Below, in pieces: positions 18,648 through 27,152 of a DNA stretch of 64,000 bases. Within the stretch, counting starts at the first letter, position 1, and every line of letters begins with the position of its first letter. The position numbers and the translations under genes are program-made. The notes under the pieces were generated by a model, which was not told where the DNA came from, did not search any database, and worked only from the letters and a program-made list of their open reading frames with translations. The stretch spans positions 885,001 to 949,000 of the forward strand of contig CP131056.1 of assembly GCA_030657355.1 (NCBI GenBank), written 5' to 3'. Source of the stretch: Radicibacter daui (GTDB lineage: Bacteria; Pseudomonadota; Alphaproteobacteria; Radicibacterales; Radicibacteraceae).

Positions 18648-19397
18648 ATGAAGGTGTTGGTGCCCGTCAAGCGGGTGGTCGATTATAACGTCAAGATCCG
18701 CGTCAAGGCCGATGGGTCGGGTGTGGAACTCGCCAACGTGAAGATGTCGATGAACCCCTTCGACGAAATCGCCGTCGAGGAGGCCGTGCGCCTGAAGGAA
18801 AAGGGCATCGCCACCGAAGTCATCGCTGTCTCCATCGGTGCCACCCAGGCGCAGGAAACCCTGCGCACCGCGCTCGCCATGGGCGCCGACCGCGCCATCC
18901 TCATCCCCGTCGAGGGCGATGTGGAGCCGCTGGCCGTTGCCAAGCTGCTGAAGGCCATCGTTGCCAAAGAAGCGCCGGAACTGGTGCTGCTCGGCAAGCA
19001 GGCCATCGATGATGACTGCAACCAGACCGGCCAGATGCTGGCCGCCCTGCTCGACTGGCCGCAGGCGACTTTCGCCTCCAGGGTAGAGATTGCAGGCGGC
19101 AAGGCCACGGTGACGCGGGAGGTCGATGGCGGCCTCGAGACACTGGCGCTTTCCCTGCCAGCCATCGTTACCACCGATCTTCGCCTTAATGAGCCGCGTT
19201 ACGCTTCGCTACCCAACATCATGAAGGCGAAGAAGAAGCCGCTCGATACCCTGACCGCCGCCGATCTCGGCGTCGATGTCGCGCCCCGCCTCAAGGTGCT
19301 GAAGGTGGCCGAGCCCGCCAAGCGCCAGGGCGGCATCAAGGTGCCCGACATCGCGACCCTGGTCGACAAGCTCAAGAACGAAGCGCGCGTGATCTGA
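18648..19397 (+). CDS. etfB: Electron transfer flavoprotein beta subunit
   Basis: A 249-residue subunit that binds AMP and docks acyl-CoA dehydrogenases. It starts [20 protein letters not shown] and shows [21 protein letters not shown] and [17 protein letters not shown]. The docking loop [21 protein letters not shown] holds the conserved recognition Leu. Eighteen nucleotides separate it from etfA. A LiuR-like palindrome overlaps its promoter, so it is probably induced together with branched-chain or acyl-CoA catabolism. Confidence 0.96.
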   Translation: MKVLVPVKRVVDYNVKIRVKADGSGVELANVKMSMNPFDEIAVEEAVRLKEKGIATEVIAVSIGATQAQETLRTALAMGADRAILIPVEGDVEPLAVAKLLKAIVAKEAPELVLLGKQAIDDDCNQTGQMLAALLDWPQATFASRVEIAGGKATVTREVDGGLETLALSLPAIVTTDLRLNEPRYASLPNIMKAKKKPLDTLTAADLGVDVAPRLKVLKVAEPAKRQGGIKVPDIATLVDKLKNEARVI

Positions 19398-19414
19398 AGG
19401 GCGGAGAAGCAGTC

Positions 19415-20335
19415 ATGACCATTCTCGTAGTTGCTGAAATCTTCGAAGGCGCGCTGCGTCCCTCCACCCTGAGCACGGTGACGGCGGCTGCAGCCATCGG
19501 CGGCGATATCCATGTGCTGGTCGCCGGCAAGGGTGCGGACAGCGCCGCTGCGGCGAAGATCGCCGGTGTGGCCAAGGTACTGGTGGCGGATGACGCCGCC
19601 TATGAGCACGGCCTTGCCGAGAACATTGCCCCGCTCGTCGTCTCGCTGGCCTCCGGCTACAGCCATGTGCTGGCCCCGGCTTCCAGCTTCGGCAAGAACC
19701 TGATGCCGCGTGTGGCCGCCCTGCTCGATGTGCAGCAGGTGAGCGACATCACCAAGGTTGAAAGCGCCGATACCTTCGTGCGCCCGATCTATGCCGGTAA
19801 TGCGCTTGCCACCGTACAGTCCACCGATGCCATCATGGTGGTGACGGTGCGCCCGACCGCGTTCGAGGCGGCAGCCACCACCGGTTCGGCTGCGGTTGAG
19901 GCGGTCTCGGCCACGTCTGCCAGCGGCAAGATCAGCTTTGTCGGGCAGGAGCTTTCCAAGTCCGACCGTCCGGAACTCACCGCTGCCCGCATCGTCATCT
20001 CCGGCGGTCGTGGCATGGGCTCTGGCGAGAACTTCGCCCTGCTGGAAAAGGTGGCGGACAAGCTGGGTGCTGCCGTTGGCGCCAGCCGCGCTGCCGTCGA
20101 TGCCGGTTTCGTGCCCAACGACTACCAGGTCGGCCAGACCGGCAAGGTGGTTGCGCCCGATCTCTACATCGCTGTCGGTATCTCCGGTGCCATCCAGCAT
20201 CTGGCTGGCATGAAGGACAGCAAGGTCATCGTTGCCATCAACAAGGACGAGGAAGCGCCGATCTTCCAGGTCGCCGATTACGGCGTCGTGGGTGATCTCT
20301 TCGAGCTCGTGCCCCAGCTGGAAAAGGCGCTTTGA
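19415..20335 (+). CDS. etfA: Electron transfer flavoprotein alpha subunit
   Basis: A 306-residue FAD-binding partner of EtfB. The C-terminal FAD domain is clear: [65 protein letters not shown]-type sequence, and [21 protein letters not shown]. The heterodimer accepts electrons from several dehydrogenases and hands them to ETF-QO, encoded at 12.8 kb. A repeat-rich hairpin element follows the gene and may end the transcript. Confidence 0.96.
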   Translation: MTILVVAEIFEGALRPSTLSTVTAAAAIGGDIHVLVAGKGADSAAAAKIAGVAKVLVADDAAYEHGLAENIAPLVVSLASGYSHVLAPASSFGKNLMPRVAALLDVQQVSDITKVESADTFVRPIYAGNALATVQSTDAIMVVTVRPTAFEAAATTGSAAVEAVSATSASGKISFVGQELSKSDRPELTAARIVISGGRGMGSGENFALLEKVADKLGAAVGASRAAVDAGFVPNDYQVGQTGKVVAPDLYIAVGISGAIQHLAGMKDSKVIVAINKDEEAPIFQVADYGVVGDLFELVPQLEKAL

Positions 20336-20343
20336 TCTGATTT

Positions 20344-20491
20344 CCTCCCCCACTTTTGGGTGGGGGAGGTGCCCGCAAAGCGGGCGGAGGGGATGTGGGC
20401 AGTGCCGCTTATCGCGGCAGGCGCTTGTTGGATAAGCCCACACCCCCATCCGGCCTTCGGCCACCTTCCCCCCGCTGCCGCGCGGGGAAGG
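20344..20491. repeat. Composite palindromic element after etfA
   Basis: Several nested hairpins occupy nearly the whole gap. CCTCCCCCAC/GTGGGGGAGG is at 20344-20353 and 20360-20369, followed by GCCCGC/GCGGGC, TGCCGC/GCGGCA inside an outer TGTGGGC/GCCCACA pair, GGCC-ttc-GGCC, and CCTTCCCC/GGGGAAGG ending at 20491. The structure is that of dispersed intergenic palindromic repeats common in alphaproteobacteria. It could serve as the transcript end for both convergent neighbours. Copy number cannot be judged from one window. Confidence 0.65.
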
Positions 20492-20493
20492 AT

Positions 20494-21066
20494 CTAAGAA
20501 AGTGCCAGCCGCATGATCGGCCGGTTGGGGGAGCGCCGCTCGACTTCCGTGAACCCGGCACGCTTGAAGGCGCCGGGCGTGCCGACATAAAGCTCGCCGG
20601 ACATCAGCTTGCGCTGGGCATCCAGCGGATAGCCTTCCACCATCTCCGCGCCCATCCGGCGGGCATAATCGACGGCGCCGGCCAGCAGCACATCCATCAG
20701 TCCCTGCCGGCGATGGCCCTTGCGCACCACAAAACAGGTGATCGACCAGACCGGCGTGTCATCCACCGCCGAGAGCACGGTCGGCCTTTGCAGCCGGTCA
20801 TAATCCTGGCGGGGGGCGATGCCGCACCAGCCCACCGGCTCCTCGCCCCTGATGGCCACGATCCCCGTCGGCGCATTGTTTTTAAGCCGCAGCTCCAGCA
20901 GGTCCCTGTTGCTGCCGGTCACGCAGCCTTGCTTGAACTCGCTCCGGCTGAGGAACCAGTAGGCGCACCAGCAGCGCCGGGCATCGCCGGTATCGGCAAA
21001 CAGCTCTTCCACCGCCGGCCAGCTTGCGGCATCGGCCGTCACGATCCTGATGTCTTCCTCCGGCAC
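20494..21066 (-). CDS. GNAT-family N-acetyltransferase
   Basis: A 190-residue GNAT-fold protein. The acetyl-CoA-binding core is SITCFVVRKGHRRQGLMDVLLAGAVDYARRMGA (the R-x2-G-x-A-like loop reads RRQGLM), followed by a C-terminal GAFKRAGFTEVERR segment. The N-terminal part has RRCWCAYWFLSRSEF, typical of a small group of uncharacterised acetyltransferases. No substrate can be named. It is probably monocistronic, between etfA and the FtsX-type permease. Confidence 0.8.
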   Translation of the reverse strand: MPEEDIRIVTADAASWPAVEELFADTGDARRCWCAYWFLSRSEFKQGCVTGSNRDLLELRLKNNAPTGIVAIRGEEPVGWCGIAPRQDYDRLQRPTVLSAVDDTPVWSITCFVVRKGHRRQGLMDVLLAGAVDYARRMGAEMVEGYPLDAQRKLMSGELYVGTPGAFKRAGFTEVERRSPNRPIMRLALS

Positions 21067-21116
21067 CTTGCCCCTCCCGTTCGCCCAAATCCCGGAGAGA
21101 GCCTAGCGCAGGCCAG

Positions 21117-22454
21117 TCAGTCGCGCAGCGCCCGTGTCACCGGCTCGCGATAGATGAGGAAGGCCGGCACTGTTGCCAGGATCAGCCCGACAAGGATGAT
21201 GATGCCGGCAAGCGAGAGTTCCGGCAGGCCGAGTGAGACTGTCATGGCCATGTCGGTCTTGCCGGAGACGAGGCGGGAGAGCCCTGCCGCCGCGCCGTAC
21301 CCGAGGCCGAGGCCCGCCAGCGCGCCGCCAGCCACCAGCAGCGCTACCTCGCACCAGATCAGGCTGAAGATATAGGCCCGGGTGGCCCCCATCGCGCGCA
21401 GCACGCCGAAGGTCCGCCGCCGCCGCACCGTCAAGGCCAGTACCGCGACCAGCACCGCTCCAATGACAAGCGCCTGCGTCATGATCGAGAGCCCGGCGAG
21501 AATATCGCGCACATTGCCCAATAGCCCATAAAGCTGCACCAGCACTTCTGCCGGAAACACGGCGATGCTCTCGGCGCTGCGATAATCGGCACGCAGCCCG
21601 TAGGCAGCGGAGAAGCTAACGGGCTTCACCACAATGGCGGGGACGCCCGACAACAGCTTTTCGTCCCAGGGCGGGCCGACGGGAATGCCGTCCGGATCGG
21701 GATGGTCAATGTCGGTTGCAGCCGCATCCAGCGGATGGCCGACGGGAAGCCCGTGTACCCACCATGTCGCCTCGATAGGCACCAGAATGGCCTGATCCCA
21801 CGGCCCGCCGGTCGGGGCGAGGCGGCCGACGATGTTTACTTCGGCGTGATGATGATGTTCCTCGCCCGCAGGCTCGCCGTCTTCATGCTCGTGGTCATGA
21901 TCGTCCGCATCATGGCCGTCCCCGTCATGATCATCGTTGCCGAGAGCTACGGCCTCAGCCTCGGCGGAAGCGAACTGGCCGTGCGTCGGCAGGAAGTGCT
22001 CGCCCACCTGCAGCGGTACGCGTGCGCCGACGACGGCCTCGCCGATATGGCCGAACATCCGGCCCTCGGGCAGCGTGCCGGCGAGGCTCGCAATAAAGTC
22101 GGCGCTGGTGCCGACGATGCTGTGGCCGTGCCAGCTGTCGCCGAAGCCGATAGGCGCGGCGAATTTAACCCGCTCGTCCGTTGCCAGTCTTGCGAGGAGG
22201 CCGGCCGGCATCAGTTCCAGTGAAGCCGGCTGCAAAAAGACGGTGCTCAGAACCAGCTGCGTTTCGCTGCCCGGCGCGCCGACGACGATGTCGAAGGGGC
22301 GGGCGGCGGCTGCGCTGCCGGCGCGCAGGGCGCGGTCCTGCGCCGAGACGGCAACACCGAGTGCGGCGGCAAGGGCGATCAGCGCCGCGAGCGCCAGGCT
22401 GCTGACAGGGCTTTGCTTCAGATGCGCACGCACCAGCGGCAGCGGATTGAACAT
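21117..22454 (-). CDS. FtsX-like (MacB/LolE-type) ABC permease with histidine-rich loop
   Basis: A 445-residue permease with one N-terminal membrane helix (~17-38), a long periplasmic domain and three C-terminal helices, the FtsX/MacB topology. Residues ~173-205 form a striking Asp/His-rich stretch (clusters such as HDADDHDHEHE and EEHHHH), likely to bind zinc or another divalent metal. Just upstream on the same strand are a DUF3299-like protein and phoA, and a suitable ATPase diverges from phoA. This gene set resembles the Pseudomonas aeruginosa PA4063-PA4066 cluster, linked in the literature to zinc limitation (from memory). Cargo is unknown; metal homeostasis or delivery to exported metalloenzymes is inferred. 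Confidence 0.85.
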   Translation of the reverse strand: MFNPLPLVRAHLKQSPVSSLALAALIALAAALGVAVSAQDRALRAGSAAAARPFDIVVGAPGSETQLVLSTVFLQPASLELMPAGLLARLATDERVKFAAPIGFGDSWHGHSIVGTSADFIASLAGTLPEGRMFGHIGEAVVGARVPLQVGEHFLPTHGQFASAEAEAVALGNDDHDGDGHDADDHDHEHEDGEPAGEEHHHHAEVNIVGRLAPTGGPWDQAILVPIEATWWVHGLPVGHPLDAAATDIDHPDPDGIPVGPPWDEKLLSGVPAIVVKPVSFSAAYGLRADYRSAESIAVFPAEVLVQLYGLLGNVRDILAGLSIMTQALVIGAVLVAVLALTVRRRRTFGVLRAMGATRAYIFSLIWCEVALLVAGGALAGLGLGYGAAAGLSRLVSGKTDMAMTVSLGLPELSLAGIIILVGLILATVPAFLIYREPVTRALRD

Positions 22455-22504
22455 CGCTCGGGTTCTCTTGGCTCGGTTCGGGTCGGCGGAAGGGCGGGCG
22501 AGTT

Positions 22505-22954
22505 TCAGAGGGTGCGGGCTTCGGCCTTCACCAGCCGCACTTCGCTGACAAAGCCGGTCTCGTCATCCACCTCGGTGCCCAGCTCCAGCACGCCGGTCAC
22601 CTTGATCGGCACGTTGAAATAGACCCAGTCGATGTCGTCGCGGGTCTTGATCAGCACGATGTCGCGCGGCCAGTCGGCAGTGCTGTCACAGAAGGGGCAG
22701 ATCGCCATCGGCATGCGCGTCAGCACAAAGAATTTCACGTCCGGCTTCAGCGGCGGCGCCATGAAACCGGCAAGGGTGATCTCCTTGCCCGTCAGCGCCT
22801 TTGCCTGATCGGAAAAGGCCATGCGCGCGCCGTAAAGATCGGGGATGCGCAGATCCGGCGGCGCAGCCAGCACGGGGCGCGGACGGTAGGCCGTGAACAG
22901 CGCTGCAGCGGCGATCACGTTCAGGGTCTGGCGGCGATCCAGGCGGGCGGTCAT
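22505..22954 (-). CDS. Exported DUF3299-like protein
   Basis: A 149-residue protein with an N-terminal export signal (MTARLDRRQTLNVIAAAALFT, cleavage probably near VLA). A compact domain of the DUF3299 type follows: LTGKEITLAGFMAPP, VKFFVLTRMPMAICPFCDS (a CxxC pair that could bind metal or be redox-active), and VYFNVPIKVTGVLELGTEVD. It lies 50 bp before the FtsX-like permease and 122 bp after phoA on the same strand. The family has no proven activity. Its repeated association with MacB-like transporters suggests a periplasmic accessory role (inference). The start was chosen because the signal peptide begins there. Confidence 0.72.
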   Translation of the reverse strand: MTARLDRRQTLNVIAAAALFTAYRPRPVLAAPPDLRIPDLYGARMAFSDQAKALTGKEITLAGFMAPPLKPDVKFFVLTRMPMAICPFCDSTADWPRDIVLIKTRDDIDWVYFNVPIKVTGVLELGTEVDDETGFVSEVRLVKAEARTL

Positions 22955-23076
22955 GACAGGTATCTTCCCTTGAAAAACAGGAGATGCAAGGTCGTGTCCT
23001 GAAAGCCGAAGGGGCGGGGCGAGCCTCCTCATCGGAAGGATCGCCCCGCCCCCGGGAACTTCCGGGGCCTTGCGGC

Positions 23077-24597
23077 TTACATGGAAGCGGCCTGCTCGCT
23101 GATCTTCGACGCGTAATCCATCACGTGGAAGATGTACTGCTGGCCGACGGTGCCCTGGAACAGGTGCGCCCACGGGCCGACGGCGAAGATGCCGACATCG
23201 TCACCTGCATGGGTTTCGCTGCTCATCGGGATCAGCGACTGCTGCAGGAAGTCCGGGGCGGTGGTGTCGACATTGGTCAGGTCGGCGCGGGCGCCGTCCT
23301 TGGCCGCACCCGGGCCGTTCATGTAGCCGAGGATGGTGTAGGGCTTGTCGTCATCGCCCTTCAGCACCTTGCCGCCTTCGGTGGCGAGACCGAGGATGTT
23401 GGTGCCGCGGTCGGCATAACCGCTGATCGAGAAGGTGTGGCTGTGGTCAGCCGTCACGATGATCAGCGTCTCGTCGAGGTTCACCTTGGCCATGGCAGCC
23501 TTCACGGCCTGGCTCAGTTCGACGGTGTCTTCCAGTGCACGGTAGGCGTTGCCTTCGTGGTGCGCATGGTCGATACGGCCGGCCTCGACCATCAGGAAGA
23601 AGCCCTTCGGGTTCTTCGACAGCAGCTCGATGCTCTTGGTGGTCATCGCCGCGAGATCCGGCTCGCCGGCCTTGTCGTTGGCGATGTCGGCTTCATATTC
23701 CATGTGCGAGCGGTTGAAGAGGCCGAGCAGATGGTCGGTCTTCGACACGTCGATGGCGTCGAATTCCTTCTTGTTCCACACATAGGCGGAGTTCGGCGCC
23801 TTCTTGACCCACTCGGCGGTCAGGTCGCGGCCATCCTTGCGCACGCCCTTCTTGCCGGCATCTTCCGGGTCATCCATCGTCGCCGGGATGAAGTTGGTGC
23901 GGCCGCCGCCCATGGCGACTTCAAGGCCGTTGCCGTAGGGCGATTCGATCAGCTGGCGGGCGATGTCCTTGCAGCCGGCGGCAGCGGCATCATCCGGCAG
24001 GTTCTTGTCGGCTTCCCAGTCGCGGTGAGCGGTGTGGGCGTAGGTGGCGGCCGGAGTCGCATGCGTCAGGCGGGCAGTGGTGATGACGCCGGTGGAAAGA
24101 CCGGCGGTCTCGGCCATCTCCAGCATCGTCGGCACGGAATGCTCGAGGCCGGCTTTGCAATCACCCTGCTTGACGGCAGAGGTCACACCGATGGTGCCGT
24201 TCGGCGACTTGATGCCGGTCATCATGGCAGCGGCGGTCGGCGCGCTGTCGGCGATCATGCCGTCGGAGGTGTAGGTCTCGGACAGGGCGGAGTACGGGAA
24301 CTTCTCGAAGCTCAGCAGATTGGTCTCGGCCTTGTCGCCCATGCCGTTCTTCTGGCCTTCGAAGATGCGTGCGGCGGTCACCGTCGGCAGGCTCATGCCG
24401 TCACCGACGAAGAGGATGATGTTCTTGGCCTTGCCGGTGTTGGTCTTCTGCTCCATCACGCGCTTCAGCGTGGCCTGGCCTTCGGCGAAATACGGGTCGG
24501 CCGACTGGGTCAGCGTGGCCTTGTCGGCGGCGTAGGCGGAGCCGGCCAGAAGCGCGGCGGCAGCTGCGCCGGCGGCGAGCTTGAGGGTGAAAGTCAT
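23077..24597 (-). CDS. phoA: Alkaline phosphatase (periplasmic)
   Basis: A 506-residue zinc/magnesium phosphomonoesterase. The signal peptide spans residues 1-23 (ends AYA). Metal ligand D66 is in FVGDGMS and nucleophile S119 in ADSAPTAAAMMTG. Further metal-site motifs are MVEAGRIDHAHHEGN, VTADHSHTFS and SETHAGDDVGIFAVGPWAHLF. The ATG at 24597 gives a clean signal peptide. It leads a probable operand with the DUF3299 protein and FtsX-like permease. A minus-strand Pho box at 24737-24754 faces it, so phosphate starvation should induce it. Confidence 0.95.
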   Translation of the reverse strand: MTFTLKLAAGAAAAALLAGSAYAADKATLTQSADPYFAEGQATLKRVMEQKTNTGKAKNIILFVGDGMSLPTVTAARIFEGQKNGMGDKAETNLLSFEKFPYSALSETYTSDGMIADSAPTAAAMMTGIKSPNGTIGVTSAVKQGDCKAGLEHSVPTMLEMAETAGLSTGVITTARLTHATPAATYAHTAHRDWEADKNLPDDAAAAGCKDIARQLIESPYGNGLEVAMGGGRTNFIPATMDDPEDAGKKGVRKDGRDLTAEWVKKAPNSAYVWNKKEFDAIDVSKTDHLLGLFNRSHMEYEADIANDKAGEPDLAAMTTKSIELLSKNPKGFFLMVEAGRIDHAHHEGNAYRALEDTVELSQAVKAAMAKVNLDETLIIVTADHSHTFSISGYADRGTNILGLATEGGKVLKGDDDKPYTILGYMNGPGAAKDGARADLTNVDTTAPDFLQQSLIPMSSETHAGDDVGIFAVGPWAHLFQGTVGQQYIFHVMDYASKISEQAASM

Positions 24598-24736
24598 CGC
24601 TTGTGTTTCCCTGCCTTGAAGGGGGGGCATCATCGATCCCCCGGATGGGCCCCTGTGCGGGCGGCGCCCCGGCCTGCGACATATTGGCCGGAGACGTTAT
24701 GCCGCACTGGCGTAACACCCGCTCCGTTACGGGCCG

Positions 24737-24754
24737 ATGACGGGTACGTGACGT
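24737..24754 (-). promoter_or_regulatory. Pho-box-like site facing phoA
   Basis: Read on the minus strand: ACGTCAC-GTAC-CCGTCAT, two repeats with the 11-bp period of PhoB sites. A weaker third unit, CCGTAAC, follows in the same register. It lies 140 bp upstream of phoA. Confidence 0.7.
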
Positions 24755-24770
24755 TTGCGAAGCAGTTGCA

Positions 24771-24788
24771 CTGTCACCGAACTTTCAC
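24771..24788 (+). promoter_or_regulatory. Pho-box-like site facing the ABC ATPase gene
   Basis: Plus strand CTGTCAC-CGAA-CTTTCAC: both repeats fit the PhoB consensus with 11-bp periodicity. It lies 67 bp before the ATPase start, which suggests that the transporter and phoA are induced together. Confidence 0.7.
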
Positions 24789-24854
24789 TCGACGTGCTGC
24801 CGGCCTGCGGGTGACTAGTGGCAGGCTGCACCCAACTCGCGGACTCCGCCTGCC

Positions 24855-25532
24855 ATGCCCGACCTGATTGCCGAAAATCTCCTGCTCAGCTTTCCCGGTC
24901 AGGGCAAGGAAGCGCCGGTGCTCGATCTCGCCCGGCTGGAGGTGGCCGCCGGCACGCATCTGGCCATCACCGGCCCCTCGGGTGCGGGCAAGAGCACGCT
25001 GCTTTATGTGCTGACGGGTATCGAGAAGCCGGATGGCGGCAGCGTGCGCTGGGGGGCGGAAGACTTGACGGCGATGCCGGAAGCCGCGCGTGACCGCTGG
25101 CGGCGCCGGCATGTCGGTTTTGTCTTTCAGGATTTCCACCTCATCCCCGGTCTGGATGCGCTGGAAAATGTCCTTCTGCCGCTCAGTTTTTCCAATCTTT
25201 CCGTCTCCGGCGAGCAGCGCGCCCGTGGCCGCGACCTGCTGGGCCGCATGGGGCTGACTGCCGCCGGAACGCCGGCCAGCCGCCTGTCGCGCGGGGAGCA
25301 GCAGCGCGTGGCGCTCGCCCGGGCGCTCATCCAGTCTCCCGCCATCATCGTGGCGGACGAGCCGACGGCAAGCCTCGATGCCGCCAGCGCCGACAAGGTG
25401 ATGGATCTGCTGATGGAAGCGGCGGGCGAACTGGGCGCGACGCTGATTGCGGTGACGCACGATCCGATGGTGCAGCAGCGCCTCGGCCGGGAGCTCAACC
25501 TTTCCCATGGCCGGCTGATGCAGGCCGCCTGA
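24855..25532 (+). CDS. ABC transporter ATP-binding protein (LolD/MacB type)
   Basis: A 225-residue ATPase: Walker A GPSGAGKST at residues 39-47, Q-loop FVFQDFHLIPGLDALENVLLPL (the LolD/MacB X-loop style), signature LSRGEQQR, Walker B IIVADEPTASLD and switch His in VTHD. No permease follows it. The only matching one in the window is the histidine-rich FtsX-like permease encoded divergently beyond phoA, its probable partner. A plus-strand Pho box precedes it. The start is the ATG beginning MPDLIAENLLLSF. Confidence 0.88.
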   Translation: MPDLIAENLLLSFPGQGKEAPVLDLARLEVAAGTHLAITGPSGAGKSTLLYVLTGIEKPDGGSVRWGAEDLTAMPEAARDRWRRRHVGFVFQDFHLIPGLDALENVLLPLSFSNLSVSGEQRARGRDLLGRMGLTAAGTPASRLSRGEQQRVALARALIQSPAIIVADEPTASLDAASADKVMDLLMEAAGELGATLIAVTHDPMVQQRLGRELNLSHGRLMQAA

Positions 25533-25563
25533 GCTTTCCTTCCGGCTTTTCAGGGCAGGCCTG

Positions 25564-25592
25564 CCGCCCCTCATTATTGACAAAAGGGGCGG
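25564..25592 (+). terminator. Hairpin after the ABC ATPase gene
   Basis: An 8-bp stem (25564-25571 with 25585-25592) encloses a 13-nt loop and ends in a short TTT. The loop contains TTGACA (25577-25582), which could instead be the -35 of an rplY promoter, although no convincing -10 follows. Assignment is weak. Confidence 0.35.
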
Positions 25593-25737
25593 TTTGGCGC
25601 AGAAACCGCCCGCGCCTTTCAGGGCCAGCGCTTCGGCGGCGGCACTGGAGGGGACGCATCGTCGGCGAACAGACCGGACTGGCACCCCTGGAGGCCAGCC
25701 CTGCCTTTCGTCTTTTTTGATTTCAGGAGTTAGTACC

Positions 25738-26343
25738 ATGGCAAAGACTGTTGCGCTGAGCGCACAGCTCCGCGAGGCGGCCGGCAAGGGGGCAGCGCGT
25801 CGCGAGCGTCGTGAGGGGCGTATCCCCGCCGTTATCTATGGCGACAAGCAGGAGCCGGTTTCGATCAGCTTCGAGCGCGTCGAGTTCGAGCGCAAGCTGG
25901 ACAGCCATTTCTTCACGCATCTCTTCGAGATCACCGTCGGCGAGACCGTGCACACCGTTGTTGCGCGCGACCTGCAGATGGATCCGGTGCGTGACTTCCC
26001 GATCCATGTCGACCTGCTGCGCGTCACCGGCGATGCCGTCGTGACCATCAACGTGCCGGTCGAGTTCCTCAACGCCGACAAGGCCCCGGGCCTGAAGCGC
26101 GGCGGCGTGCTGAACATCGTGCGTCATGAAGTCGAGATGAAGGCCCTCTGGAATAACATTCCGGAGAAGGTCACCGTCGACCTCACCGGTGCCAATGTCG
26201 GCGACAGCATCCACTTCAGCGCCGTTGTGGTGCCGCGTGGCGTGACCCCGACCATCACCGATCGCGATTTCACCATCGCCACCATCGCTGCTCCTTCCGC
26301 TCTCAAGTCGGAAGAGAACGCCGAGGGCGGCGAGGCCGCCTGA
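25738..26343 (+). CDS. rplY: 50S ribosomal protein L25 (Ctc/TL5 form)
   Basis: A 201-residue 5S-rRNA-binding ribosomal protein with the N-terminal L25 barrel ([25 protein letters not shown]) and the extra C-terminal TL5/Ctc domain, ending in an acidic, Glu/Gly-rich tail. The ATG at 25738 follows TCAGGAG. It precedes pth and ychF, a conserved rplY-pth-ychF order in alphaproteobacteria. A strong intrinsic terminator right after the gene probably separates most rplY transcription from pth. Confidence 0.96.
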   Translation: MAKTVALSAQLREAAGKGAARRERREGRIPAVIYGDKQEPVSISFERVEFERKLDSHFFTHLFEITVGETVHTVVARDLQMDPVRDFPIHVDLLRVTGDAVVTINVPVEFLNADKAPGLKRGGVLNIVRHEVEMKALWNNIPEKVTVDLTGANVGDSIHFSAVVVPRGVTPTITDRDFTIATIAAPSALKSEENAEGGEAA

Positions 26344-26370
26344 TAAAGGCGCCTTCGCGGATGGAAAAGA

Positions 26371-26405
26371 ACCCCGCCCGCCTTGCCGGGTGGGGTTTTT
26401 TATTG
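26371..26405 (+). terminator. Intrinsic terminator after rplY
   Basis: The stem ACCCCGCCCG (26371-26380) pairs with CGGGTGGGGT (26387-26396) with one G-U pair, a 6-nt loop and a T6 run. It lies 27 bp after the rplY stop. Confidence 0.92.
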
Positions 26406-26486
26406 CGGCCCTTCGCCTTTCTGTGGCGTCTTGCCGGCAACCGGCCGGCAGGTGCCGGCCAGCCTTCAGCAGACGAAGCCGGTTCG

Positions 26487-27152
26487 ATGTATATCTTTGC
26501 AGGCCTCGGCAATCCGGGGCGCGACTATGCGGGCAACCGCCACAATATCGGCTTCATGGCGGTTGACGAAATCGCCCGCCGCCATAGCTTCGGCCCGTGG
26601 CGCAGCCGGTTTTCGGGCGAGATCGCCGAAGGGCGCATCGGCAACCAGAAGGTCATGCTGTTAAAGCCGATGACCTACATGAACCGCTCCGGCCAGTCGG
26701 TCGGCGAGGCGATGCGCTTTTACAAGCTGACCCCGGCCGACGTCATCGTGCTGCATGACGAGCTGGATATCCTGCCCGGCCGCGTGCGCATCAAGAAGGG
26801 TGGCGGCCACGGCGGCCACAATGGCCTGCGCGATATCGACGACCATATCGGCAAGGATTACCAGCGCGTGCGCCTCGGCATCGGCCATCCCGGCGACAAG
26901 GACCGGGTGACGGGCTATGTGCTGGCCGATTTCGCCAAGGCCGAGCAGGCCTGGCTTGAGCCCATGCTGGACATGGTGGCGCGCTGCGCCGGCCATCTTT
27001 TCAGCGAAAAGGGCCAGTCCCAGTTCATGAATGAGGTGGCAAAGGCCGTCGCCCCCGTTCTAAAACCGCCGGTAACGAAGGGGCCGCGCGAGCCATCGCC
27101 GCAGCCTGCTTCTTCCCAGACTTCCACTGATACATCCACGGGCGATCGATAA
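26487..27152 (+). CDS. pth: Peptidyl-tRNA hydrolase
   Basis: A 221-residue enzyme that releases peptides from prematurely dissociated peptidyl-tRNA. It has [22 protein letters not shown] (active-site His in RHNIG), [12 protein letters not shown], the catalytic Asp in [20 protein letters not shown] and the Arg-rich [10 protein letters not shown]. It carries an extra ~25-residue Pro/Ser/Thr-rich C-terminal tail. The MYIFAGLG start at 26487 is the family's usual beginning. Its stop directly abuts the ychF start. Confidence 0.96.
   Translation: MYIFAGLGNPGRDYAGNRHNIGFMAVDEIARRHSFGPWRSRFSGEIAEGRIGNQKVMLLKPMTYMNRSGQSVGEAMRFYKLTPADVIVLHDELDILPGRVRIKKGGGHGGHNGLRDIDDHIGKDYQRVRLGIGHPGDKDRVTGYVLADFAKAEQAWLEPMLDMVARCAGHLFSEKGQSQFMNEVAKAVAPVLKPPVTKGPREPSPQPASSQTSTDTSTGDR

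Noticed and set aside
22984-24867. Plus-strand frame of 627 codons opposite phoA
   Set aside because: Shadow of phoA with Gly/His/Arg-rich translation; the alkaline phosphatase on the other strand is unambiguous.
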